Of a DNA stretch of 64,000 nucleotides, positions 26,679 through 37,600 are shown in pieces. The first letter of the stretch is position 1; each line of letters begins with the position of its first letter. The notes under the pieces are model-generated. The model had not been told where the DNA came from and searched no databases. It saw only the letters and a list, made by a program, of their open reading frames with translations. The stretch comes from Diplolepis rosae (lineage: Eukaryota; Arthropoda; Insecta; Hymenoptera; Diplolepididae): NCBI GenBank assembly GCA_030998225.1, contig JAPYXD010000553.1, positions 6,510,001-6,574,000 on the forward strand, in the 5' to 3' direction. The position numbers and the translations under genes are program-made.

Positions 26679-29600
26679 TTACATGGCCACCTTACTTAAA
26701 GTCAGAGTCCGGAAATCTCGCGTATTACTTGGCCACCTTACTTCAAGTCAGAGCCCGGAAATCTCGCGTATTATTTGTCCACTTTATAAAAATTCTTATA
26801 CTCCTAAGAATTCGCGCATTACTTGGCGACTCTTTTCAGGACAAACTTCGTTTAACTCGCGTATTACGAGGCCACTTATATATTTATATCAGTCCTGAGG
26901 TCCATTGAACTCGCGCATTACTTGGCCACCTTACTTAAAGTCAGAGTCCGGTAATCTCGCGTATTACTTGGCCACCTTACTTCAAGTCAGAGCTAGGAAA
27001 TCTCGGGAATTATTTGGCCACTTTATAAAAATTCTTATACTCCTAAGAACTCGCGCATTACTTGGCCACTCTTTTCAGGACAGAGTCCGGAAATCTCGCG
27101 TATTAGTTGGCCACTTATGTATTTATATCAGTCCTGAGGTCCATTGAACTCGCGCATTACTTGATCACCTTATTTAAAGTCAGAGTCCGGAAATCTCGCG
27201 TATTACTTGGCCACCTTACTTCAAGTCAGAGCCCGGAAATCTCGGGAATTATTTGGCCACTTTATAAAAATTCTTATACTCCTAAGAACTCGCGCATTAC
27301 TTGGCCACCTTACTTAAAGTCAGATAACGGAAATCTCGCGTATTACTTGGCCACTTTATAAAAATTCTTATACTCCTAAGAATTCGCGCATTACTTGGCC
27401 ACTCTTTTCAGGACGGACTTCGTTTAACTCGCGTCTTACGAGGTCACTTATATACTTATATCAGTCCTGAGGTCCATTTAACTCGCGCATTACTTGGCCA
27501 CCTTACTTAAAGTCAGATTACGGAAATCTCGCGTATTTGTTGGCCACATAATAGGATTCTTATACTCCTAAGAATTCGCGCATTACTTGGCGACTCTTTT
27601 TAGGACAGAGTCCGGAAATCTCGCGTATTAGTAGGCCACTTAATAACAAGTCTTATACTCCTAAGAGTTCGGGCATTACTTGTCCACTCTTTTCAGGACA
27701 AACTTCGTTTAACTCGCGTATTACGAGGCCATTTATGTTTTTATATCAGTCTTGAGGTCCATTGAACTCGCGCATTACATGGCCACCTTACTTAAAGTCA
27801 GAGTCCGGAAATCTCGCGCATTACTTGGCCACTTTATAAAAATTCTTATACTCCTAAGAATTCACGCATTACCTGGCGACTCTTTTCAGGACAGACTTCG
27901 TTTAACTCGCGTATTACGAGGCCACTTATGTTTTTATATCAGTCCTGAGGTCCATTGAACTCGCGCATTACTTGATCACCTTACTTAAAGTCAGAGTACG
28001 GAAATCTCACGTATTACTTGCCCACTTTATAAAAATTCTTATACTCCTAAGAACTCGCGCATTACATGGCCACCTTACTTAAAGTCAGAGTACGGAAATC
28101 TCACGTATTACTTGCCCACTTTATAAAAATTCTTACACTCCTAAGAATTCGCGCATTACTTGGTCACCTTACTTAAAGTCAGAGTCCGTAAATTACGCGT
28201 ATTACTTGCCCACTTTATGAAAATTCTTATACTCCTAAGATTTCGCGCATTACTTGGCGACTCTTTTCAGGACAGAGTCCGGAAATCTCGGGAATTAGTT
28301 GGCCACTTAATAACAAGTCTTATACTCCTAAGAGTTCGGGCATTACTTGTCCACTCTTTTCAGGACAAACTTCGTTTAACTCGCGTATTACGAGGCCATT
28401 TATGTTTTTATATCAGTCTTGAGGTCCATTGAACTCGCGCATTACATGGCCACCTTACTTAAAGTCAGAGTCCGGAAATCTCGCGCATTACTTGGCCACT
28501 TTATAAAAATTCTTATACTCCTAAGAATTCACGCATTACTTGTCGACTCTTTTCAGGACAGACTTCGTTTAACTCGCGTATTACGAGGCCATTTATGTTT
28601 TTATATCAGTCTTGAGGTCCATTGAACTCGCGCATTACATGGCCACCTTACTTAAAGTCAGAGTCCGGAAATCTCGCGTATTACTTGGCCACCTTACTTC
28701 AAGTCAGAGCCCGGAAATCTCGCGTATTATTTGTCCACTTTATAAAAATTCTTATACTCCTAAGAATTCGCGCATTACTTGGACACTCTTTTCAGGACAG
28801 AGTCCGGAAATCTAGCGTATTAGTTAGCCACTTATGTATTTATATCAGTCCTGAGGTCCATTGAACTCGCGCATTACATGGCCACCTTACTTAAAGTCAG
28901 AGTACGGAAATCTCGCGTATTACTTGGCCACCTTACTTCAAGTCAGAGCCCGGAAATCTCGCGTATTATTTGGCCACTTTATAAAAATTCTTATACTCCT
29001 AAGAACTCGCGCATTGCTTGGCCACCTTACTTAAAGTCACAGTACGGAAATCTCGGGTATGATTTGGCCACTTTATAAAAATTATTATACTCCTAAGAAT
29101 TCGCGCATTACTTGGCCACTCTTTTCAGGACAGAGTCCGGAAATCTCGCGTATTAGTTGGCAACTTATGTATTTATATCAGTCCTGAGGTCCATTGAACT
29201 CGCGCATTACATGGCCCCCTTACTTAAAGTCAGAGTCCGGAAATCTCGCGTATTACTTGGCCACCTTACTTCAAGACAGAGCCCGGAAATCTCGCGCATT
29301 ACTTGGCCACTTTATAAAAATTCTTATACTCCTAAGAACTCGCGCATTACTTGGCCACCTTACTTAAAGTCAGAGTCCGCAAATCTCGCGTATTTGTTGG
29401 CCACTTTATAACAATTCTGATACTCCTAAGAATTCGCGCATTACTTGGCGACTCTTTTCAGGACAGAGTCCGGAAATCTCGCGTATTAGTTGGCAACTTA
29501 TGTATTTATATCATTCCTGAGGTCCATTGAACTCGCGCATTACATGGCCACCTTACTTAAAGTCAGAGTCCGAAAATCTCGCGTATTACTTGGCCACCTT

Positions 29601-30204
29601 ACTTCAATTCAGAGCCCGGAAATCTCGCGTATTCTTTGGCCACTTTATAAAAATTCTTATACTCCTAAGAACTCGCGCATTACTTGGCCACCTTACTTAA
29701 AGTCAGAGTCCGCAAATCTCGCGTATTTGTTGGCCACTTTATAATAATTCTTATACTCCTAAGAATTCGCGCATTACTTGGCGACTCTTTTCAGGAAAGA
29801 GTCCGGAAATCTCGCATATTAGTAGGCCACTTAATAACAAGTCTTATACTCCTAAGAGTTCGCGCATTACTTGCCCACTCTTTTCAGGACAAACTTCATT
29901 TAACTCGCGTATTACGAGGCCACTTATGTTTTTATATCAGTCCCGAGGTCCATTGAACTCGCGCATTACATGGCCACCTTACTTAAAGTCAGAGTCCGGA
30001 AATATCGCGTATTACTTGTCCACCTTACTTCAAGTCAGAGCCCGGAAATCTCGCGTATTATTTGTCCACTTTATAAAAATTCTTATACTCCTAAGAATTC
30101 ACGCATTACTTGGCCACTCTTTTCAGGACAAACTCCCTTTAACTCGCGTTTTACTTGGCAACTTATGTATTTATATCAGTCCTGTGGTCCATTGAACTCG
30201 CGCA
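26679..30204 (+). repeat. Super-unit S3 (about 3.5 kb to the first T anchor)
   Basis: Aligns with S2 at offset 4631 through M1 (27536) and on to M2 at 30205. The second 193-bp M2 module of S2 is absent. S3 merges into the T series: 29.68-30.39 kb aligns both backwards to S2 and forwards to 31.97-32.68 kb at offset 2289, so the S and T domains share this end piece. Confidence 0.78.
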
Positions 30205-32493
30205 TTACTTGATTACATTTCTTAAAGGCAGAGTCCGGAAATCTCGCGTATTACTTGGCCACTTTATGAAAGTTCTTATACTCCTAAGAATTCGCGCAAT
30301 ACTTGGCCACTCTTTTCAGGACAAACTTCGTTTAACTCGCGTATTACGAGGCCACTTATGTTTTTATATCAGTCCTGAGGTCCATTGAACTCGCGCATTA
30401 CATGGCCACCTTACTTAAAGTCAGAGTCCGGAAATCTCGCGTATTACTGGGACCCTTTATGAAAGTTCTTATACTCCTACAATTCGCGCATTACTTGGCG
30501 ACTCTTTTCAGGACAGACTTCGTTTAACTCGCGTATTACGAGGCCACTTATGTTTTTATATCAGTCCTGAGGTCCATTGAACTCGCCCATTACATGGCCA
30601 CCTAACTTAAAGTCAGAGACCGGAAATCTCGCGTATTACTTGGCCACCTTACTTCAAGTCAGAGCCCGGAAATCTCGCGTATTATTTGTCCACTTTATAA
30701 AAATTCTTATACTCCTAAGAATTCGCGCATTACTTGGCCACCTTACTTAAAGTCAGATAACGGAAATCTCGCGTATTACTTGGCCACTTTATAAAAATTC
30801 TTATACTTCTAAGAATTCACGCATTACTTGGCGACTCTTTTCAGGACAGACTTCGTTTAACTCGCGTATTACGAGGCCACTTATGTTTTTATATCAGTCC
30901 TGAGGTCCATTGAACTCGCGCATTACATGGCCACCTTACTTAAAGTCAGAGACCGGAAATCTCGCGTATTACTTGGCCACCTTACTTCAAGTCTGAGCCC
31001 GGAAATCTCGCGTATGACTTGTCCACTTTATAAAAATTCTTATACTCCTAAAAATTCGCGCATTACTTGGCCACTCTTTTCAGGACAGAGTCCGGAAATC
31101 TAGCGTATTAGTTAGCCACTTATGTATTTATATCAGTCCTGAGGTCCATTGAACTCGCGCATTACATGGCCACCTTACTTAAAGTCAGAGTACGGAAATC
31201 TCGCGTATTACATGGCCACCTTACTTAAAGTCAGAGCCCGGAAATCTCGCGTATTACTTGGCCACTTTATAAAAACTCTTATACTCCTAAGAACTCGCGC
31301 ATTACTTGGCCACCTTACTTAAAGTCACAGTCCGGAAATCTCGCGCATTACTTGGCCACTTTATAAAAATTCTCATACTCCTAAGAATTCGCACATTACT
31401 TGGCCACCTTACTTTAAGTCAGAGTCCGGAATTCTCGCGTATTAGTTGGCAACTTATGTTTTAATATCAGTCCTAAGTTCCATTGAACTCGCGCATTACA
31501 TGTCCCCCTTACTTTAAGTCAGAATCCGGAAATCTCGCGTATTACTTGGCCACCTTAATTCAAGTCAGAGCCCGGAAATCTCGCGTATTATTTGGCCACT
31601 TTATAAAAATTCTTATACTCCTAAGAATTCGCGCATTACTTGGCCACCTTACTTAAAGTCAGAGTCCGCAAATCTCGCGGATTTGTTGGCCCCTTTATAA
31701 TAATTCTTATACTCCTAAGAATTCGCGCATTACTTGGCGACTCTTTTCAGGACAGAGTCCGGAAATCTAGCGTATTAGTTAGCCACTTATGTATTTATAT
31801 CAGTCCTGAGGTCCATTGAACTCGCGCATTACATGGCCACCTTACTTAAAGTCAGAGTACGGAAATCTCGCGTATTACTTGGCCACCTTACTTCAAGTCA
31901 GAGCCCGGAAATCTCGCGTATTATTTGGCCACTTTATAAAAATTCTTATACTCCTAAGAACTCGCGCATTACTTGGCCACCTTACTTAAAGTCAGAGTCC
32001 GCAAATCTCGCGTATTTGTTGGCCACTTTATAACAATTCTTATACTCCTAAGAATTCGCGCATTACTTGGCGACTCTTTTCAGGACAGAGTCCGGAAATC
32101 TCGCATATTAGTAGGCCACTTAATAACAAGTCTTATACTCCTAAGTGTTCGCGCATTACTTGCCCACTCTTTTCAGGACAAACTTCATTTAACTCGCGTA
32201 TTACGAGGCCACTTATGTTTTTATATCAGTCCTGAGGTCCATTGAACTCGCGCATTACATGGCCACCTTACTTAAAGTCAGAGTCCGGAAATATCGCGTA
32301 TTACTTGGCCACCTTACTTCAAGTCAGAGCCCGGAAATCTCGCGTATTATTTGTCCACTTTATAAAAATTCTTATACTCCTAAGAATTCACGCATTACTT
32401 GGCCACTCTTTTCAGGACAAACTCCCTTTAACTCGCGTATTACTTGGCAACTTATGTATTTATATCAGTCCTGTGGTCCATTGAACTCGCGCA
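30205..32493 (+). repeat. Super-unit T1 (2289 bp)
   Basis: Units T1-T4 are anchored on M2 units at 30205, 32494, 34070 and 36359, spaced 2289, 1576 and 2289. T1 and T3 have the same length. T1 has a shortened B near 30440-30482 (GGGACCCTTTATG and CTCCTACAATTC). Neither M1 nor M3 is present. An AA'BABC'ECD module at 31829-32254 corresponds to 35694-36119 in T3 (offset 3865). Confidence 0.82.
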
Positions 32494-34069
32494 TTACTTG
32501 ATTACATTTCTTAAAGGCAGAGTCCGGAAATCTCGCGTATTACTTGGCCACTTTATGAAAGTTCTTATACTCCTAAGAATTCGCGCAATACTTGCCCACT
32601 CTTTTCAGGACAAACTTCATTTAACTCGCGTATTACGAGGCCACTTATGTTTTTATATCAGTCCTGAGGTCCATTGAACTCGCGCATTACATGGCCACCT
32701 TACTTAAAGTCAGAGTCCGGAAATCTCGCGCATTACTTGGCCACTTTATAAAAATTCTTATACTCCTAAGAATTCACGCATTACTTGGCGACTCTTTTCA
32801 GGACAGACTTCGTTTAACTCGCGTATTACGAGGCCACTTATGTTTTTATATCAGTCCTGAGGTCCATTGAACTCGCCCATTACATGGCCACCTAACTTAT
32901 AGTCAGAGACCGGAAATCTCGCGTATTACTTGGCCACCTTACTTCAAGTCTGAGCCCGGAAATCTCGCGTATTATTTGGCCACTTTATAAAAATTCTTAT
33001 ACTCCTAAGAACTCGCGCATTACTTGGCCACCTTACTTAAAGTCAGATAACGGAAATCTCGCGTATTACTTGGGCACTTTATAAAAATTCTTATACTTCT
33101 AAGAATTCACGCATTACTTGGCGACTCTTTTCAGGACAGACTTCGTTTAACTCGCGTATTACGAGGCCACTTATGTTTTTATATCAGTCCTGAGGTCCAT
33201 TGAACTCGCGCATTACATGGCCACCTTACTTAAAGTCAGAGTCCGGAAATCTCGCGTATTACTTGGCCACCTTACTTCAAGTCAGAGCCCGGAAATCTCG
33301 CGTATTATTTGTCCACTTTATAAAAATTCTTATACTCCTAAAAATTCGCGCATTACTTGGCCACTCTTTTCAGGACAGAGTCCGGAAATCTAGCGTATTA
33401 GTTAGCCACTTATGTATTTATATCAGTCCTGAGGTCCATTGAACTCGCGCATTACATGGCCACCTTACTTAAAGTCAGAGTACGGAAATCTCGCGTATTA
33501 CTTGGCCACCTTACTTCAAGTCAGAGCCCGGAAATCTCGCGTATTATTTGGCCACTTTATAAAAATTCTTATACTCCTAAGAACTCGCGCATTACTTGGC
33601 CACCTTATTTAAAGTCACAGTACGGAAATCTCGGGTATGATTTGGCCACTTTATAAAAATTATTATACTCCTAAGAATTCGCGCATTACTTGGCCACTCT
33701 TTTCGGGACAGAGTCCGGAAATCTCGCGTATTAGTTGGCAACTTATGTTTTTATATCAGTCCTGAGGTCCATTGAACTCGCGCATTACCTGGCCACCATA
33801 CTTAAAGTCAGAGTCCGGAAATCTCGCGTATTACTTGGCCACCTTACTTAAAGTCAGAGTCCGGAAATATCGCGTATTACTTGGCCACCTTACTTCAAGT
33901 CAGAGCCCGGAAATCTCGCGTATTATTTGACCACTTTATAAAAATTCTTATACTCCTAAGAATTCACGCATTACTTGGCCACTCTTTTCAGGACAAACTC
34001 CCTTTAACTCGCGTTTTACTTGGCAACTTATGTATTTATATCAGTCCTGTGGTCCATTGAACTCGCGCA
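32494..34069 (+). repeat. Super-unit T2 (1576 bp, 713-bp deletion)
   Basis: T2 matches T1 and T3 but lacks 713 bp, equal to 333+426-46. At the join there are three A-class units in a row: 33785-33830, 33831-33876 and 33877-33922. This is what an unequal exchange between two A units would leave. Upstream and downstream modules align with T3 at offsets 1576 and 2289. Confidence 0.82.
33877..33922 (+). repeat. Type copy of subunit A' (46 bp variant of A)
   Basis: A' differs from A by TTCAAG for TTAAAG and GAGCCCGG for GAGTCCGG, and it almost always directly follows an A. It marks the AA'B modules (239, 333 and 426 bp). The A-A' pair breaks the otherwise regular A/C then B/D alternation, so it probably arose by an unequal exchange that doubled A and then diverged. 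A sub-variant with GAGCTAGG and CTCGGGAATT occurs at about 12683, 17781, 26993, 43010, 47354 and 59775. Confidence 0.9.
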
Positions 34070-34262
34070 TTACTTGATTACATTTCTTAAAGGCACAGTA
34101 CGGAAATCTCGCGTATTACTTGGCAACTTTATAAAAATTATTATACTCCTAAGAATTCGCGCAATACTTGGCCACTCTTTTCAGGACAAACTTCCTTTAA
34201 CTCGCGTATTACGAGAACACTTATGTTTTTATATCAGTCCTGAGGTCCATTGAACTCGCGCA

Positions 34263-34308
34263 TTACATGGCCACCTTACTTAAAGTCAGAGTCCGGAAAT
34301 CTCGCGTA
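34263..34308 (+). repeat. Type copy of subunit class A (46 bp)
   Basis: A clean example of subunit A: anchor TTACATGGCCAC, interior CTTACTTAAAGTCAGAGTCC, then GGAAATCTCGCGTA. A units usually follow D and carry the ACATGG form of the anchor; after B the anchor is usually TTACTTGG. Frequent variants are GTACGG and GTCCGC for GTCCGG, TTACTTGATCACC at the front, and AGATAACGG in the interior. A is the only common class whose length is not a multiple of three, so every A shifts the reading frame by one base. Confidence 0.93.
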
Positions 34309-34356
34309 TTACTTGGCCACTTTATAAAAATTCTTATACTCCTAAGAATTCACGCA
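34309..34356 (+). repeat. Type copy of subunit class B (48 bp), with dyad
   Basis: After the TTACTTGGCCAC anchor comes an AT-rich interior (TTTATAAAAATTC) and then a dyad: left arm AATTCTTA (34329-34336), six-base loop TACTCC, right arm TAAGAATT (34343-34350). The unit ends in CGCGCA. The right arm contains an EcoRI site where the GAATTC form is kept. Common variants are loops CACTCC and TACTTC, right arms TAAGAACT and TAAGATTT, and TATGAAAGTTCTCA on the left. B is the most AT-rich class, about one third GC. Confidence 0.93.
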
Positions 34357-34401
34357 TTACTTGGCGACTCTTTTCAGGACAGACTTCGTTTAACTCGCGT
34401 A
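34357..34401 (+). repeat. Type copy of subunit class C (45 bp), with CENP-B-box-like 17-mer
   Basis: Anchor TTACTTGGCGAC, then TCTTTTCAGGACAGAC and TTCGTTTAACTCGCGTA. The 17 bases at 34384-34400 fit the mammalian CENP-B box core (TTCG, four any, A, two any, CGGG) at every fixed position except one: CGCG replaces CGGG. Variants that lose the TTCG are TTCATTTAACT, CTCCCTTTAACT and TTCAATAACT. The anchor varies between GGCGAC, GGCCAC, TGTCCAC and GGACAC. C is normally followed by D. Confidence 0.92.
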
Positions 34402-35693
34402 TTACGAGGCCACTTATGTTTTTATATCAGTCCTGAGGTCCATTGAACTCGCCCATTACATGGCCACCTAACTTAAAGTCAGAGACCGGAAATCTCGCGT
34501 ATTACTTGGCCACCTTACTTCAAGTCAGAGCCCGGAAATCTCGCGTATTATTTGTCCACTTTATAAAAATTCTTATACTCCTAAGAACTCGCGCATTACT
34601 TGGCCACCTTACTTAAAGTCAGATAACGGAAATCTCGCGTATTACTTGGCCACTTTATAAAAATTCTTATACTTCTAAGAATTCACGCATTACTTGGCGA
34701 CTCTTTTCAGGACAGACTTCGTTTAACTCGCGTATTACGAGGCCACTTATGTTTTTATATCAGTCCTGAGGTCCATTGAACTCGCGCATTACATGGCCAC
34801 CTTACTTAAAGTCAGAGTCCGGAAATCTCGCGTATTACTTGGCCACCTTACTTCAAGTCAGAGCCCGGAAATCTCGCGTATTATTTGTCCACTTTATAAA
34901 AATTCTTATACTCCTAAGAATTCGCGCATTACTTGGCCACTCTTTTCAGGACAGAGTCCGGAAATCTAGCGTATTAGTTAGCCACTTATGTATTTATATC
35001 AGTCCTGAGGTCCATTGAACTCGCGCATTACATGGCCACCTTACTTAAAGTCAGAGTACGGAAATCTCGCGTATTACTTGGCCACCTTACTTCAAGTCAG
35101 AGCCCGGAAATCTCGCGTATTATTTGGCCACTTTATAAAAATTCTTATACTCCTAAGAACTCGCGCATTACTTGGCCACCTTACTTAAAGTCACAGTACG
35201 GAAATCTCGGGTATGATTTGGCCACTTTATAAAAATTATTATACTCCTAAGAATTCGCGCATTACTTGGCCACTTTTTTCAGGACAGAGTCCGGAATTCT
35301 CGCGTATTAGTTGGCAACTTATGTTTTTATATCAGTCCTGAGGTCCATTGAACTCGCGCATTACATGGCCCCCTTACTTTAAGTCAGAGTCCGGAAATCT
35401 CGCGTATTACTTGGCCACCTTACTTCAAGTCAGAGCCCGGAAATCTCGCGTATTATTTGGCCACTTTATAAAAATTCTTATACTCCTAAGAACTCGCGCA
35501 TTACTTGGCCACCTTACTTAAAGTCAGAGTCCGCAAATCTCGCGTATTTGTTGGCCACTTTATAACAATACTTATACTCCTAAGAATTCGCGCATTACTT
35601 GGCGACTCTTTTCAGGACAGAGTCCGGAAATCTCGCGTATTAGTTGGCAACTTATGTATTTATATCAGTCCTGAGGTCCATTGAACTCGCGCA

Positions 35694-36119
35694 TTACATG
35701 GCCACCTTACTTAAAGTCAGAGTCCGGAAATCTCGCGTATTACTTGGCCACCTTACTTCAAGTCAGAGCCCGGAAATCTCGCGTATTATTTGGCCACTTT
35801 ATAAAAATTCTTATACTCCTAAGAACTCGCGCATTACTTGGCCACCTTACTTAAGGTCAGAGTCCGGAAATCTCGCGTATTTGTTGGCCACTTTATAACA
35901 ATTCTTATACTCCTAAGAATTCGCGCATTACTTTTAGACTATTTTCAGGACAGAGTCCGGAAATCTCGCATATTAGTAGGCCACTTAATAACAAGTCTTA
36001 TACTCCTAAGTGTTCGCGCATTACTTGCCCACTCTTTTCAGGACAAACTTCATTTAACTCGCGTATTACGAGGCCACATATGTTTTTATATCAGTCCTGA
36101 GGTCCATTGAACTCGCGCA
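35694..36119 (+). repeat. Module AA'BABC'ECD (426 bp)
   Basis: A 333-type module with a C'-E pair (93 bp) added before the final C and D; the next A starts at 36120, exactly 426 bases on. The anchor of C' is damaged here (CTTTTAGACTATTTTC around 35931-35947) without a length change. Related copies lie at about 24913-25338, 29544-29969, 31829-32254 and 57023-57448. Confidence 0.85.
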
Positions 36120-36358
36120 TTACATGGCCACCTTACTTAAAGTCAGAGTCCGGAAATATCGCGTACTACTTGGCCACTTTACTTCAAGTCAGAGTCCGGA
36201 AATCTCGCGTATTATTTGACCACTTTATAAAAATTCTTATACTCCTAAGAATTCACGCATTACTTGGCCACTCTTTTCAGGACAAACTCCCTTTAACTCG
36301 CGTTTTACTTGGCAACTTATGTATTTATATCAGTCCTGTGGTCCATTGAACTCGCGCA

Positions 36359-37600
36359 TTACTTGATTACATTTCTTAAAGGTAGAGTCCGGAAATCTCG
36401 CGTATTACTTGGCCACTTTATAAAAAGTCTTATACTCCTAAGAATTCGCGCAATACTTGTCCACTCTTTTCAGGACAAACTTCCTTTAACTCGCGTATTA
36501 CGAGACCACTTATGTTTTTATATCAGTCCTGAGGTCCATTGAACTCGCGCATTACATGGCCACCTTACCTAAAGTGAGAGTTCGGAAATCTCGCGTATTA
36601 CTTGGCCACTTTATAAAAATTCTTATACTCCTAAGAATTCACGCATTACTTGGCGACTCTTTTCAGGACAGACTTCGTTTAACTCGCGTATTACGAGGCC
36701 ACTTATGTTTTTATATCAGTCCTGAGGTCCATTGAACTCGCCCATTACATGGCCACCTAACTTAAAGTCAGAGTCAGGAAATCTCGCGTATTACTTGGCC
36801 ACCTTACTTCAAGTCAGAGCCCGGAAATCTCGCGTATTATTTGTCCACTTTATAAAAATTCTTATACTCCTAAGAATTCGCGCATTACTTGGCCACCTTA
36901 CTTAAAGTCAGATAACGGAAATCTCGCGTATTACTTGGGCACTTTATAAAAATTCTTATACTTCTAAGAATTCACGCATTACTTGGCGACTCTTTTCAGG
37001 ACAGACTTCGTTTAACTCGCGTATTACGAGGCCACTTATGTATTTATATCAGTCCTGAGGTCCATTGAACTCGCGCATTACATGGCCACCTTACTTAAAG
37101 TCAGAGTCCGGAAATCTCGCGTATTACTTGGCCACCTTACTTCAAGTCAGAGCCCGGAAATCTCGCGTATTATTTGTCCACTTTATAAAAATTCTTATAC
37201 TCCTAAGAATTCGCGCATTACTTGGCCACTCTTTTCAGGACAGAGTCCGGAAATCTAGCGTATTAGTTAGCCACTTATGTATTTATATCAGTCCTGAGGT
37301 CCATTGAACTCGCGCATTACATGGCCACCTTACTTAAAGTCAGAGTCCGGAAATCTCGCGTATTACTTGGCCACCTTACTTCAAGTCAGAGCCCGGAAAT
37401 CTCGCGTATTATTTGGCCACTTTATAAAAATTCTTATACTCCTAAGAACTCGCGCATTACTTGGCCACCTTACTTAAAGTCACAGTACGGAAATCTCGCG
37501 TATTACTTGGCCACTTTATAAAAATTCTTATACTCCTAAAAATTCGCGCATTACTTGGCCACTCTTTTTAGGACAGAGTCCGGAAATCTAGCGTATTACG
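36359..37600 (+). repeat. Partial super-unit T4
   Basis: Starts with M2 at 36359 (AAGGTAGAG variant) and follows T3 at offset 2289 to about 37.5 kb, where the alignment ends at a C' unit with CTCTTTTTAGGACAGAG. From there the array switches to doublet-type modules. An A unit near 36556 has several private changes (CCTAAAGTGAGAGTTCGG). Confidence 0.75.

Larger units (their letters stand above)
34263..34455 (+). repeat. Basic module ABCD (193 bp)
   Basis: One of each class in order: A 34263-34308, B 34309-34356, C 34357-34401, D 34402-34455. The lengths 46+48+45+54 give 193. Super-unit copies repeatedly differ by exactly one such module, for example an extra copy at 25767-25959 next to 25574-25766, and one missing at about 60066-60255 compared with 50700-50900. 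Its size is close to common nucleosome repeat lengths. Confidence 0.92.
34070..36358 (+). repeat. Super-unit T3 (2289 bp)
   Basis: Same length and module order as T1. M2 at 34070 is altered (AAGGCACAGTACGG), and the following D begins TTACGAGAACAC near 34211. The 333-type and 426-type modules missing from T2 are both present between about 35.35 and 36.12 kb. Confidence 0.8.

Noticed and set aside
34309..34356. B-unit hairpin as a rho-independent terminator
   Set aside because: The stem is AT-rich and no T-run follows it; it occurs in hundreds of satellite units with no gene upstream.
34309..34356. TATAAAA in B units as a promoter TATA box
   Set aside because: It is an AT-rich stretch in every B, with no initiator or gene downstream. 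Satellite transcription cannot be judged from sequence alone.
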